In this document: positions 10,490 through 18,971 of the stretch, piece after piece
How positions within the stretch are numbered: position 1 is the first letter of the stretch
Layout of the letters: each line of letters starts with the position of its first letter
DNA from: Candidatus Cloacimonetes bacterium HGW-Cloacimonetes-3
GTDB lineage: Bacteria > Cloacimonadota > Cloacimonadia > Cloacimonadales > Cloacimonadaceae
Reading direction: 5' to 3'
Length of the DNA stretch: 64,000 nt
NCBI GenBank assembly: GCA_002840645.1
Contig: PHBO01000014.1
Location: 1-64,000, forward strand
The notes under the pieces: generated by a model
Told to the model about the DNA's origin: nothing
The model's database searches: none
Seen by the model: only the letters and a program-made list of their open reading frames with translations
Translations under genes and position numbers: made by a program

Positions 10490-11578
10490 TTAGATGTTCA
10501 GCATATTCAGGTTTAGTTCTTTTTGCATTATCTGGATTGCTTTCTCGAGATTGGGGATTATTGGCACACCTTCTGCACGAATTATCTCACCTATCTCATG
10601 TTCTTTCTCACCTGCAACATAGATGCGTGTTTTACCGGGGAAAAGCTGCGAGTTTTGCAGTTCACGGCATATCGCTCCGGTGGTAGTTTTGAAAGTTTCA
10701 ATATCGGTAAAAAAGTCTATATTAATTGCAAGGAATAAGTGCCCTAAGCAATATGGAGCGGGTTTTCCATTTTCATCTTGCCCTAACAGAGCATTCAGAT
10801 AGCTGCCATTTTGTAGTGAGGCACAGAGGATTTCCACCATAGTTCCCAGTCCATAGCCTTTATGGCTGCCGGTAACTTCCTCGGTTCCGCCAATGGGCAG
10901 CATACTGGCTTTTTGCTTCACGAGATCAATCAATAAGCTATTAGTATCGGTATATGGCTTACCTTCAAGATCAATTGCCCAGCCCTCGGGTGTTTCTTTT
11001 TCTTCGCGCGCATATTGTTCCACTTTCCCTCTTTGGGATATAGAAGTGGCAGCGTCGTACAGAAAGGGATAGGGAAGGTCTGTAGGGGCACCGAAGCAAA
11101 TAGGGTTTGTACCCAGTAAAGGTGATACACCATTTGTAGGGCAAATAGACGGGCGGGCATTGGTAAAGGTAAAACCAATCATATTCTGCTTTGTAGCCAT
11201 TTCTGCATAAAAACCACAGATGCCATAATGAGTGGAGTTTCGTACCGCCACACTTCCGATGCCGAATTGCGCTGCTTTATCTATGGCAGTTTGCATGGCT
11301 TTCTTGGCAACTACATGCCCCATACCATGATTGCCATCCCACACCGCAGTGGCATATTTATCGCGGATAACATCAATCTTGGTTATCGGATTCTGAATCC
11401 CGGCTTTGATGCGGTCATAATACATCTTAAGCCGCCCGATACCATGTGATTCAATACCTTTTAAATCACTGGCAATTAGCACTTCCGAGCATATTGCCGC
11501 ATCTTCCGATGGAACACCTATTTTAGTAAAAACAGTAGTCATGAATTCTTGAAGTTCTTTCACTGGTAAGCGTTTCAT
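10490..11578 (-). CDS. Malate/L-lactate/ureidoglycolate dehydrogenase family (LDH2) NAD(P)-dependent oxidoreductase
   Basis: 362 residues, the normal length for the LDH2/MDH2 fold, which is unrelated to classical malate dehydrogenase. Family marks are ESHGIGRL (His45), RNSTHYGICG (catalytic His116) and GSHKGYGLG (~237) in the nucleotide-binding part. It reduces or oxidises a 2-hydroxy/2-oxo acid in the cytoplasm; the sequence does not settle whether the substrate is malate, lactate, sulfolactate or ureidoglycolate. Its ATG overlaps the stop of the upstream decarboxylase by 4 bp, so the two are translationally coupled and probably work on connected amino-acid-derived substrates (inference). 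Confidence 0.9.
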   Translation of the reverse strand: MKRLPVKELQEFMTTVFTKIGVPSEDAAICSEVLIASDLKGIESHGIGRLKMYYDRIKAGIQNPITKIDVIRDKYATAVWDGNHGMGHVVAKKAMQTAIDKAAQFGIGSVAVRNSTHYGICGFYAEMATKQNMIGFTFTNARPSICPTNGVSPLLGTNPICFGAPTDLPYPFLYDAATSISQRGKVEQYAREEKETPEGWAIDLEGKPYTDTNSLLIDLVKQKASMLPIGGTEEVTGSHKGYGLGTMVEILCASLQNGSYLNALLGQDENGKPAPYCLGHLFLAINIDFFTDIETFKTTTGAICRELQNSQLFPGKTRIYVAGEKEHEIGEIIRAEGVPIIPNLEKAIQIMQKELNLNMLNI

Positions 11579-12816
11579 AAGTCATCTCCTTGATTGTCTC
11601 TGTATATCACTGCTTGAAGGGGTGGGAAGCCATTGAAGTTTACCGAAGAATAGCTTTGCGTGTAAGCTCCGGTAGTGAAAATATACACTTTATCGCCGGG
11701 AACCACGCTATCAGGCATATGGTAATGGTAATGTTCATAAAGGATGTCCATACTATCGCAGGTTGGTCCTGCCAGGATAATCTCCTCCGCCATACCTTCT
11801 TTATCGAAGAAGATGGGGAATTTGATGGATTCGTCTATGGTCTCTATCAAGCCTCCGAACTTTCCAATATCAAGAAATACCCATTGATACAGATTGTTTT
11901 TGGATTTGCGGGAGAGGTTAATTACTTCCGAGATTATTATCCCTGCATCGCCAACAAGCGAACGCCCTGGTTCCAGGATAATATCAGGCAAGTTATCGCC
12001 AAAATCCTCCTGAATAAAACGGAGGATTTCTTCCGTGTATTCATTCACGGAAAAGGTCGGGTCAACATAATTTGCTGGAAATCCACCACCGATATTAATC
12101 ATCTGCAGCTCAATTCCCTCTTCTGCCACCGCATCAAATAGGTATTTACACCTTGCCACCGCATCATCCCATTGCCCTATATCACGCTGCTGCGAACCAA
12201 CATGGAAGGATATCCCCCAGGGGTTCAAGCCCATTTCTGCAGATTGCAGAATAAGGTGGTAGATTGTATCCGGGTGCGAGCCAAATTTGCGGGAAAGTGG
12301 CCAGTCTGCGCCAGTACCTTCGGTTAAAATCCTAAAGAATATCTTTGCGCCGGGTGCGTTCTCAGCGATATTCATCAGGTCGTTCTCGCTATCCGTGGCA
12401 AACAAACGCACACCATGGTCATAAAAGTACTTTATATCGCTTTTCTTCTTTATCGTGTTGCCATAGCTAATCCTATTAGGGTCTATGCCCAAACGAAGCA
12501 TCTGATCAAGTTCATAGCGGGAAGCAATATCGAAATTGGAACCCAAATCTGCTAACAAACGAATAACCTCGTCGCGGGGATTGGCTTTTACAGCGTAGAA
12601 TATCTTTGCTACCGGCAAACTACCTTGCAATTCGATATATTTTGTACGGATCAAATCCAAATCTATCACTAAGCAGGGGGTGGGCAAATCTTTGGCAAAT
12701 TCCTTTATCTGCTCGAAGCGGGCAGGATCGATATAGCGACCTATGGTAAAGTGATATGGCTCTTTATACACTGCACTCTCCTTATCTATTAGTATCGGAA
12801 AAACATTTATTTCCAT
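11575..12816 (-). CDS. PLP-dependent ornithine/lysine-type decarboxylase (fold type III)
   Basis: Alanine-racemase-fold decarboxylase of the Orn/DAP/Arg group 2 family. The PLP lysine is Lys77 in KIFYAVKANP. GGGFP and EPGRSL bind the PLP phosphate, and Cys353 in GPTCDSMD is the active-site Cys from the partner subunit in ornithine/lysine decarboxylases, so a diamine product (putrescine or cadaverine) is likely; a diaminopimelate role is less likely because of that Cys motif. The frame stays open to a GTG at 12963, but that extra sequence is translated dispersed repeat, so I place the start at the ATG at 12816 (413 residues, normal for the family). No strong ribosome-binding site is visible there. 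First gene of a unit with the LDH2-family dehydrogenase. Confidence 0.88.
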   Translation of the reverse strand: MEINVFPILIDKESAVYKEPYHFTIGRYIDPARFEQIKEFAKDLPTPCLVIDLDLIRTKYIELQGSLPVAKIFYAVKANPRDEVIRLLADLGSNFDIASRYELDQMLRLGIDPNRISYGNTIKKKSDIKYFYDHGVRLFATDSENDLMNIAENAPGAKIFFRILTEGTGADWPLSRKFGSHPDTIYHLILQSAEMGLNPWGISFHVGSQQRDIGQWDDAVARCKYLFDAVAEEGIELQMINIGGGFPANYVDPTFSVNEYTEEILRFIQEDFGDNLPDIILEPGRSLVGDAGIIISEVINLSRKSKNNLYQWVFLDIGKFGGLIETIDESIKFPIFFDKEGMAEEIILAGPTCDSMDILYEHYHYHMPDSVVPGDKVYIFTTGAYTQSYSSVNFNGFPPLQAVIYRDNQGDDL

Positions 12817-12909
12817 TGGGCTATTTGTGTCAATGTTTTGTTGCTGCGCAAAACCTTTCGCCTCCTTGCTCTGCTGCCGAAAGGCTGTAATCGATGAATT
12901 GATGATAAT

Positions 12910-13019
12910 GATGCTTTGCAAGTGAGAATTGCGTAAGTGAGAGCTTCGCAGGTGAGTACTCACTTGCTTTCAGCACTCACCTAAAGCGCAGCTTTTCTCA
13001 CCTGCCTTTGGCTCTCACT
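12910..13019 (-). repeat. GTGAG-family repeat, left copy bounding the accessory island
   Basis: Read on the minus strand, this ~107-bp block aligns over its length with the block at 19108-19215 on the plus strand, at roughly 80-85% by eye. It contains repeated GTGAG/CTCAC pentamers around small palindromes such as AAGCTGCGCTTTAG. It lies less than 100 nt upstream of the decarboxylase ATG and abuts the end of the broken primase gene. The two copies are therefore inverted relative to each other, about 6.1 kb apart. Confidence 0.85.
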
Positions 13020-13023
13020 CCCT

Positions 13024-14581
13024 TCACACCAACACCGGATTAAGCCTGTAAAACCTCGCCACCCTGTTCTGATAGCCTTTGCGTTCAATGCAGATAACGC
13101 CCTGCCGCTCTATCAGGCTTTCGATGCAACGCCGGAAATCGAACCCCGTCAGCTTGGATGCACTTAGCAGCCTGTGATGCGGTATCTCCTGTAAGCCAAA
13201 CTCACGCAATATCCCTACCACCTTTTTCTCGTTTTCCAGTTTCCCTGCCTCTGCTATTACAGAAATGCCGGGTGCCTGCGTTGTTTATGGCAATTCTATT
13301 CCCGATGCAGGATGCCACCACAGGTAGAAAGGCGGTCAGCTTAGCACCTTCGCTGCTGTCGGTTATCTGGTTTATTATGTCTATGTATTTGCAGAACACT
13401 TCCGGCAGCTTGCTTCTATCCAGCGGCACATCTTTCTTGCTCTCGAACATGCTGATAAGCTCAGGATAATCCTCCAGAGAGTAATATTGGCTCTGTGGCG
13501 CAACTACATTGCGCCAGCCGTAGTTACCTGCAATATAGAACAGAGAGCCTATCTTCACTGCAGGGTACTTCTGCAGGCTGCTCCACAGGTTATCCAGATT
13601 TGCCTGTGTTTCGTTCGGGTAATTGGGGTTATTAAGGAACATATCCCAATACTGCTTTCCCGCTTCACCCAAATGGTTATATAGCGCCATGCCCACCTTT
13701 ATCCAGTCTGCGTGTTGTATCTTCTGCCCGCACAGGTATTCCACCGCCAACCGTACGTAGTACTCGGATGGGTCGTCCACCACTTGCCCGTCGCAGGGTG
13801 TATCTTGTAGGGGTAAACCCCCGTGTTTACCCGTTGATGGGCAGACACAGGGATCTGCCCCTACTGTAGCGCAGGATGCCGATCTTGCGGTAGTTATTGT
13901 TTCAGCAGCATCGGCATGCTGCTCTACATCCACCCATTGATGCCTAAACATCTCCACATCCAGCGGCTCATTATGCGTGCTTATCAGCTCCTTATCCCAG
14001 CTCACAAAACACGCGCGGCACATATCCGCCGTGGCATCCGGCTTTTTCCCCAATAGATTCTCCGCTTCCTGCGACAGCGCATCCCATATTTCCTTATACA
14101 GATTCTTTTCCGTTACTGCCCTGCTGAAAGCCACCAATACCTTCACTCCGTCATTGGGGCTGCGGAACACATACTTCGCTCCCGGTATCTTCTCCGCTGC
14201 CAGTTGCTTGAAGGCTTCTATATCCGCTACGTGGTCAAAATCCAACACTATCCCGTTTGCCTGCACCACGTTCTCCGCCTTGCGGGTGCCTTTGATAACC
14301 GCATACACGAAATAAGGCAGGTTCTTCTTCCACTTGGCTACACTTTCGCTATCGTCTTTGGCACTGAACTCCCGTATCTTCTCGATTGCAGCCCGGTAAT
14401 TGCCATTGCGGATTTTCTTGATAACTTCTGTTAAAGGGACGAGGTTCAGGTTAGGCTGGGCGATGTCGTGCCCCGCGCTTACCGTAGCTACGGACATCTT
14501 GTCTGTAGGCATTATAGCAGACGGGACGTCCGCCACTACGTTGTAGTTTTCATTTTGCTTTGTGTTTTGTGTAGTTGCCAT
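13024..14581 (-). pseudogene. Broken primase-like gene (VirE-N/BT4734-like + PriCT-2 + remnant of DUF3987)
   Basis: Start ATG at 14581 has AGGAGA 7 nt upstream. The first 459 residues hold a BT4734/VirE-N-like domain (~60-215; VLDFDHVAD, YVFRSPNDGVKVLV), then a PriCT-2-like domain (~270-345; DWIKVGMALYNH, ANLDNLWSS), then only the opening of a DUF3987 helicase-like domain (LPEVFCKYIDIINQI). The frame stops at 13202. The C-terminal tail continues in another frame to a TGA at 13024 (KLENEKKVVGILREFG onward). The ~300-residue ATPase core expected between them is missing, so I read an internal deletion plus frameshift around 13250-13310. Genes of this type belong to plasmids, phages and integrative elements. 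A dispersed repeat interrupts the linker between the two N-terminal domains. Confidence 0.82.
13806..13865. repeat. Palindromic dispersed repeat inserted in frame in the primase-like pseudogene
   Basis: Two side-by-side hairpins: GGGTAAAC/GTTTACCC (8 bp) and GGGCAGA/TCTGCCC (7 bp). The whole is flanked by GTAG and CTAC, which close it as a small three-way junction. The two halves are imperfect inverted copies of each other. Translated, it gives the GADPCVCP-type string that I recall seeing in spurious or interrupted ORFs of many bacteria. It falls between the VirE-N-like and PriCT-2-like domains without breaking the frame. Confidence 0.75.
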
Positions 14582-14674
14582 TTTTAATCTCCTGCCGATG
14601 CGGTTTATTGTTTGATGATTGCTTGTGCATCGCTCTGAATACTACAGGCTAACATTTCAAAACACACTTCTCAT

Positions 14675-14761
14675 GGAGTTCAAAGCGGCCGGGCTTGGAG
14701 TTCAAAGCGCCACTGCTAACATCCAACATACGAATATATTACGGGCGCTTTGGACTTCAAG
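14675..14761. repeat. Short inverted repeat with adjacent direct repeat
   Basis: Arm 14694-14711 pairs with 14744-14761 (16 of 18 positions). The phrase GGAGTTCAAAGCG at 14675-14687 repeats directly at 14697-14709. Probably a small dispersed element. Confidence 0.6.
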
Positions 14762-14996
14762 AATCCCGCTATATGCCTTCTCCCGCCGGGGCGGCAGGTA
14801 TTACGTAACATCACACGCCACGTGTGCTAATCTATTGAATCCCACACAGCCCCCCAAAGGTAATTCCACACGCCTCGTGTGGTGTTACAACTGCCCGCTA
14901 ATTGAAGTCCATCCCGGCTGTAAGTTGGGATGCATGTAAGAAATAAATTTCGCCGGCATGAACTCCAATCGCTTAATCTTGATAATCAGCAACAAA

Positions 14997-15286
14997 GCCC
15001 GCAGGGCAACATACCATAGCGAGGGCGTGTAGCGTAGCGAAACCCCTCGTAACGGAGCACCACCAAATAAGCCTTTTAAGGCGACACACCCGCAATTAAC
15101 CATAACACGAAAACCCCCACCACACCTGTGCGGAGGAAGAATTTATAGGCATGGTTGAAGAAACATTGTTCATTCGGCATGGAAGAGGTGTCGCCCATGG
15201 AGGGCTAAAATTGTATCTGTGGAACGGTTCCGAGGGGTTCCGCTACGCTGCACACCCTCGCTATGATATTCCGCCCGCAAGGGGCT
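14997..15286. repeat. Long imperfect inverted repeat (MITE-like)
   Basis: The best arms, 15015-15049 and 15231-15265, match at 32 of 35 positions as reverse complements. Inner arms (around 15069-15087 and 15188-15207) and outer GCCCGC-containing arms extend the symmetry around a ~95-nt unpaired centre. No open reading frame fits inside, so it resembles a non-autonomous mobile element or a large structured repeat. Confidence 0.7.
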
Positions 15287-15405
15287 AAACTGACACCCTG
15301 CCCAAATCAAAAGGGCAAACACAGAGGTTTACCCATACAATAGAATTTTGTTTCTATCCTACAGTACACGGAAAACACGATACTGCCAGAGCATAAATCA
15401 CATAA

Positions 15406-15684
15406 CTATTGCCCGGTAACTATTATCTCCCAAGTTGAAAATAAAACGTACCAAGAAACTCTATAGTCAACAGTAGCTACTTGTGTTATTCCAGCTTTCC
15501 TTGCTGCCACATAAATTCCTGCCCTGTTATCAAAAACCATAGGTGGAAAAAACAGTATTCCTGTTTGGGTAGTCCTTCCAATTTTGGTCATAGGAACATT
15601 TGTAATTAACATTGGTTTGGTAATAGAACATGCCGACAATGCCAGTAATACTATCAAAGTCATAATAATGAACATTGTTCTCAT
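15406..15684 (-). CDS. Small lipoprotein, TRL-like family
   Basis: 92 residues. The start ATG at 15684 has AAGGAGG 5 nt upstream. Residues 1-19 form a lipoprotein signal peptide ending in the lipobox LSAC, so Cys19 should be lipidated. The mature part has the TRL-like pattern, with GRTTQTGILFF, a central Ala/Gly-rich AARKAGITQVATVDYRVSWY and a closing strand ending in VTGQ. TRL-like proteins are small cell-envelope lipoproteins of unknown function. It sits alone between the repeat-rich stretch and the Sel1 gene. Confidence 0.8.
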   Translation of the reverse strand: MRTMFIIMTLIVLLALSACSITKPMLITNVPMTKIGRTTQTGILFFPPMVFDNRAGIYVAARKAGITQVATVDYRVSWYVLFSTWEIIVTGQ

Positions 15685-15783
15685 TTGGACCTCCTTATAA
15701 CTGTCTTGTTAGTGCATTGTAGGATTTTGCTTTTATACAAGGTACACAAAATGTTGTATTAAGGATATTTCATAAAATAGTGA

Positions 15784-16533
15784 TTAGTCATTATGACTAT
15801 CCATCCAAGCTTGTGCTTCTTTTTGTATATTTGCTATTTGTGTTTCATTCAGCTGCTTGGCATATATATCACGGATTTCACTTGCATGCTCATAGATATA
15901 CGAATCACCATTAGTACAAGCAAGAAGACACCAAAAGTAAGCTTGCTCTACATTTTGTGCTACACCTTTCCCCAAACCATACTTAAGCCCAAGGGATAAT
16001 TGTGCCGATGCATATCCTTGTTCTGCAGCCAGTCGATACCACTTAACAGTTTCCCTAATATCATGTAATAACCCATCTTCATTTTCGTATAATTGCCCAA
16101 GCCTGTACTGTGCAATGGGGTCTCCTTGTTTGGCAGCAGAGAGGTACCATTTCTCGGCACAGTAATCATTAGCTTCTTCTTCATACTCGCATCCAAGCAT
16201 AATCTGAGCATCTACATACCCCTGTTCAGCAGATTTAAGGAACAAACTCATGGCATCCATATAGTCATGCTCACTGCTATAGCCATTATAGTACATTAGC
16301 CCAAGATAGAATTGTCCCTCTGCATTACCTTGTTTAGCCGCAAGTTGGTACCATTTTTCTGCTTCTCTATAATCTTGAGGCACTCCCTCACCCTCATAAT
16401 AAAGTCGCCCAAGTTTTACTTGTGTGTTCGCATCACCTTTTTTTGCTATAAATATCGAAACTGGGTTTTCATTTTTGACATTTGCATCCTCAAAACCCAT
16501 TACTCGCCTAATTATTGCCGATAACCAGACCAT
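15784..16533 (-). CDS. Sel1-like repeat protein
   Basis: 249 residues with about five to six Sel1-type TPR repeats between residues ~30 and ~205, each ~36 long with the signature A-x2-LG-x-Y-G and A-x-W-[YF]-x2-AA. Typical phrases are KWYQLAAKQGNAEGQFYLG and KWYRLAAEQGYASAQLSLG. Sel1 proteins act as protein-interaction scaffolds. The first ~25 residues are moderately hydrophobic, but I see no convincing signal peptide. Start ATG at 16533 follows AAGGAGG. It lies in the accessory island; the partner is unknown. Confidence 0.9.
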   Translation of the reverse strand: MVWLSAIIRRVMGFEDANVKNENPVSIFIAKKGDANTQVKLGRLYYEGEGVPQDYREAEKWYQLAAKQGNAEGQFYLGLMYYNGYSSEHDYMDAMSLFLKSAEQGYVDAQIMLGCEYEEEANDYCAEKWYLSAAKQGDPIAQYRLGQLYENEDGLLHDIRETVKWYRLAAEQGYASAQLSLGLKYGLGKGVAQNVEQAYFWCLLACTNGDSYIYEHASEIRDIYAKQLNETQIANIQKEAQAWMDSHND

Positions 16534-16852
16534 GATACCTCCTTACATGCAGATCATACGATTTGCATATACATATTGCTTAGTATTTTCTGTCAAGAAG
16601 AGATTTGCACCATCATTCCATCGTTTCATCATTATTGGCTTACAGGGAAACAGGGGAGAGAAGAGAATATAGGGGATAAGTATAGTAGTATAGTATTATA
16701 TATCATATATATAGATATATCTATTGTCTATTGTGTTATCTCCTTTCTTCTGCCGTGTGGACAGAAAAACGATGAATGATGAAAACGATGCCAAAAAAAA
16801 AGCGGGTTTAAAGCCCGCCGAGGTCTGTTGATTTATTATATGTCTGTGTTTG
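16534..16852. other. AT-rich gene-free stretch between the Sel1 and 444-residue protein genes
   Basis: 319 nt. It contains a TATA-rich run (about 16680-16730) and, next to 16853, the terminator of the 444-residue protein gene. The Sel1 gene leader, with its strong ribosome-binding site, is at the left end. No gene is supported. Confidence 0.6.
16792..16818 (-). terminator. Terminator of the 444-residue orphan gene
   Basis: GC-rich stem GCGGG/CCCGC (16802-16806 with 16814-16818). On the minus strand it is followed directly by nine T residues; it lies ~35 nt past the stop codon. Confidence 0.88.
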
Positions 16853-18187
16853 TTACATTGCTTTTTTACTTTCTAGTTTTTCAAGCAAGTTAAGAAAAAC
16901 CTTTTCATAATGCTTCGTATATATTTCAGCATTCTTTATCTCGGTTCCCATATCTACCAACTCGTCAAATGTCTTTAATCGCAAATCTTTATCTGCATAA
17001 TTTCTATATAACCCAACCCCTTTGCTTATCACAGACTGCAAATCAGGAAGGTGAGATAATATTTTTGCCTCTTTCAGCCCAGAGTCCCATAACCCTTTGT
17101 GCCACATATCCACAAAGAAGTCCCTTAGTGCGTCAACGTCTTCTTCTATTTCTGCGTATGTAACAAAGTTCGCATTTTTAGGTGCAAATAAAAACTCTAC
17201 TGGATAACCGAGTGAGACCTCTAAGATATTGAGATTTGGCTTACTGTTCTTTGTAAGTGAGTCCCGTGCAATCCATACTTCAGGTATACACTCATGTATT
17301 TTTGTTTGGTATTTTTTCTTGAAATCAAGCTTTGCGCCACCACTCATCTGGCTATAAGCATAGTGCCTTTCAAAAATCACTCTCGGGTAAGGTATATGAG
17401 GTATTTGATCTTTAAACAGCCTACCAGTTGCCAACTTAAATCGTGCGAAGGGGGCATTATCAATTTTGTATAAAGTTGCATGCTCTGGGGCTGATAAGTA
17501 GCTGTTGATCTGTTTAATTTCTTCCAGTTCTTTACCTGTAAAGTTGCCGGATTCTACTTTAGTTTTCAATTTTTTTATAGCCTTTATACATTCTACTCTT
17601 GCCTGCTTGTCGATCAGTGGTGGCACGGGGCAGCCCTTTGCGAATGGTGTTACCTCATAGCTGGTTTTTTTTATTATACTTGTGCTGTGTAAACCTGGTT
17701 CATTAAGAGGATCAGGCGCACCTACAAGTATTGATGCAGCAATTGCTTTATCAGGATTGTTAAGTAGTTTTAAGTAGTACTCGAGTCCCTTATATTTGAT
17801 ATAAGGCTTGCATACTAAAGGAATGGTTTCTTTAACCCAAGCCTTATATTCGTCGTCTCTTTTTGACTCTCTTAACAGTTCAGCTATCATAAAACAGAAA
17901 TCCAGCTTATCAAGATCAAAATGAACATCACTCTGACGATAGGATTGGTCATAAAGCTTGCTATATGTGCAAAGTAATTCAACACCAAGGGGTATATCTT
18001 CGCAGTATGCCATACAAACAAGATAGTTCTTTAACCAGGGTTTCAGTTTTGATACGATTCCATTTGGTAAGAGTATATCGTCTTCTACAAATCTTCTGAC
18101 GGTCTTTCTTTGCAATGCCTTAACATCGACATTGGATGCATACCTGCCATGCTTGCTCTCGTGTCTTTCTACTTGCGGATTTCCCAT
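16853..18187 (-). CDS. Hypothetical protein, 444 residues, in the accessory island
   Basis: I do not recognise this family. The product is soluble and Lys-rich, without signal peptide or membrane segments. The N-terminal ~200 residues look largely helical; the central part contains FAKGCPVPPLIDKQ (~205) and KLKTKVESGNFTGKELEE; the C-terminal ~100 residues look helical again. No nuclease, ATPase, methylase or toxin motif is visible. Start ATG at 18187 has GAGG about 10 nt upstream. It has its own terminator and is divergent from the first 147-residue paralog, with 336 nt between them. Codon use looks more AT-rich than the housekeeping genes nearby, consistent with acquisition; a cargo gene (for example defence) is only speculation. 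Confidence 0.75.
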   Translation of the reverse strand: MGNPQVERHESKHGRYASNVDVKALQRKTVRRFVEDDILLPNGIVSKLKPWLKNYLVCMAYCEDIPLGVELLCTYSKLYDQSYRQSDVHFDLDKLDFCFMIAELLRESKRDDEYKAWVKETIPLVCKPYIKYKGLEYYLKLLNNPDKAIAASILVGAPDPLNEPGLHSTSIIKKTSYEVTPFAKGCPVPPLIDKQARVECIKAIKKLKTKVESGNFTGKELEEIKQINSYLSAPEHATLYKIDNAPFARFKLATGRLFKDQIPHIPYPRVIFERHYAYSQMSGGAKLDFKKKYQTKIHECIPEVWIARDSLTKNSKPNLNILEVSLGYPVEFLFAPKNANFVTYAEIEEDVDALRDFFVDMWHKGLWDSGLKEAKILSHLPDLQSVISKGVGLYRNYADKDLRLKTFDELVDMGTEIKNAEIYTKHYEKVFLNLLEKLESKKAM

Positions 18188-18523
18188 CTAAATGTACCTC
18201 ATGTTTTATTTGTTGCTGCCACACTATTATGTATTGCATGTATGTCAACCCACTTTACGGTTTTTGCTGTTGATTCAATTCCACATGTCTATAATGCATT
18301 GATATATTATGTACATACGTATACATGTATGAGTTCTTGTTATTCTCTCATGCAATTGGTATCAATTGCAACCTGATGTAGTTACCGATTCCCCAATTGT
18401 TAGCCCTATATAGGTATAAGGCACATCACAGGCAGCACATACAATCCACACACAATGCTCAACCCAATGCCTGATGATCTGCTGTTAAACTAATGCAAAT
18501 TAATAACTATAAAGAGGTGAACC
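18188..18523. other. Divergent intergenic region with shared upstream box
   Basis: 336 nt between the divergent 444-residue and 147-residue protein genes, so it should hold both promoters. The plus-strand side contains the TTAGCCCTATATA box at 18394-18422 that recurs upstream of the second paralog. An ATACGTAT palindrome lies within TACATACGTATACATGTA near 18310-18330. No ORF is supported. Confidence 0.6.
18394..18422 (+). promoter_or_regulatory. Shared upstream box, copy 1
   Basis: AAxTGTTAGCCCTATATA followed by xGTAxAxGGC is shared with 19294-19322, while the sequence around it differs. Copy 1 lies ~100 nt before the 147-residue protein start. It could be a promoter core or an operator; function is inferred from its placement only. 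Confidence 0.5.
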
Positions 18524-18967
18524 ATGGAAGTGGTATTCAAGAACATGTTACACGCTTACAGCGGGAAATGCGATGGGCTGGTGTATTATTACAACCGCCG
18601 TTTGAACAAGGTGATTGCCCGCAGGCTGCCCGTTACCAAGCCCCATGCGGGTAATGCCAGGCTAAGCGCTATCAGTGCTAACTTAAAAGCCCTGAACCCA
18701 TCCGAGGCATACCGCACGGATATGAAGCTATACACAGAGCTGCTGCGCATGCAGGAAGGCGCAAAGGGCAACAGCTTCTATTCCTGGAGCAATGTGTTCC
18801 GCAAGCTGATGTTTGGCATGGCAAAGAAATACAGCCTGGATTTGGCAACCTTAACCCGCGCGCAGATTTATGACGATAAGCTGCCCTGCAGAAGTGTACA
18901 GGCTGCGGTGGAGGATGGTTTGCTGGTGGGGGTGAAGGGGTGGGAGCGGTTTGCAAGTGAGATGTAA
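18524..18967 (+). CDS. Hypothetical protein, paralog A of a ~150-residue family
   Basis: 147 residues; start ATG at 18524 after GAGGTG. I cannot name the family, but it is clearly related to the product of 19355-19807: both begin M-x-V-x-FK, then YSG-x2-D near residue 13, R-x6-R, a P near 39, an NL near 54, Y-x2-D-x-K-x-Y near 63-69, an F-x-K near 92, L-x-T-x-T near 107 and SV-x2-AVE-x-G-x-L-x2-V near the end. Basic overall, soluble, no signal peptide. GC-rich codon use (many CGC, GGC, CTG) contrasts with the AT-rich gene on its left. It ends next to a tandem-repeat array. Confidence 0.8.
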   Translation: MEVVFKNMLHAYSGKCDGLVYYYNRRLNKVIARRLPVTKPHAGNARLSAISANLKALNPSEAYRTDMKLYTELLRMQEGAKGNSFYSWSNVFRKLMFGMAKKYSLDLATLTRAQIYDDKLPCRSVQAAVEDGLLVGVKGWERFASEM

Positions 18968-18971
18968 AAAG

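Larger units (their letters stand above)
14582..15405. other. Gene-free 824-nt stretch made of dispersed repeats
   Basis: No credible gene. ORFs here, such as 14619-14939 on the plus strand, are translated repeats. The stretch carries an 18-bp inverted repeat with a direct partial copy (14675-14761), two short CACACG/CGTGTG palindromes (14812-14827 and 14867-14882), and a ~290-bp imperfect long inverted repeat (14997-15286). It separates the broken primase gene from the TRL-like lipoprotein gene. Confidence 0.7.

Noticed and set aside
12816-12963. N-terminal extension of the decarboxylase to a GTG at 12963
   Set aside because: The extra ~49 residues include translated GTGAG repeat and the family start aligns with the ATG at 12816.
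14619-14939. A 106-residue plus-strand ORF in the repeat region
   Set aside because: It overlaps two inverted repeats, has no ribosome-binding site and its composition is that of translated repeat.
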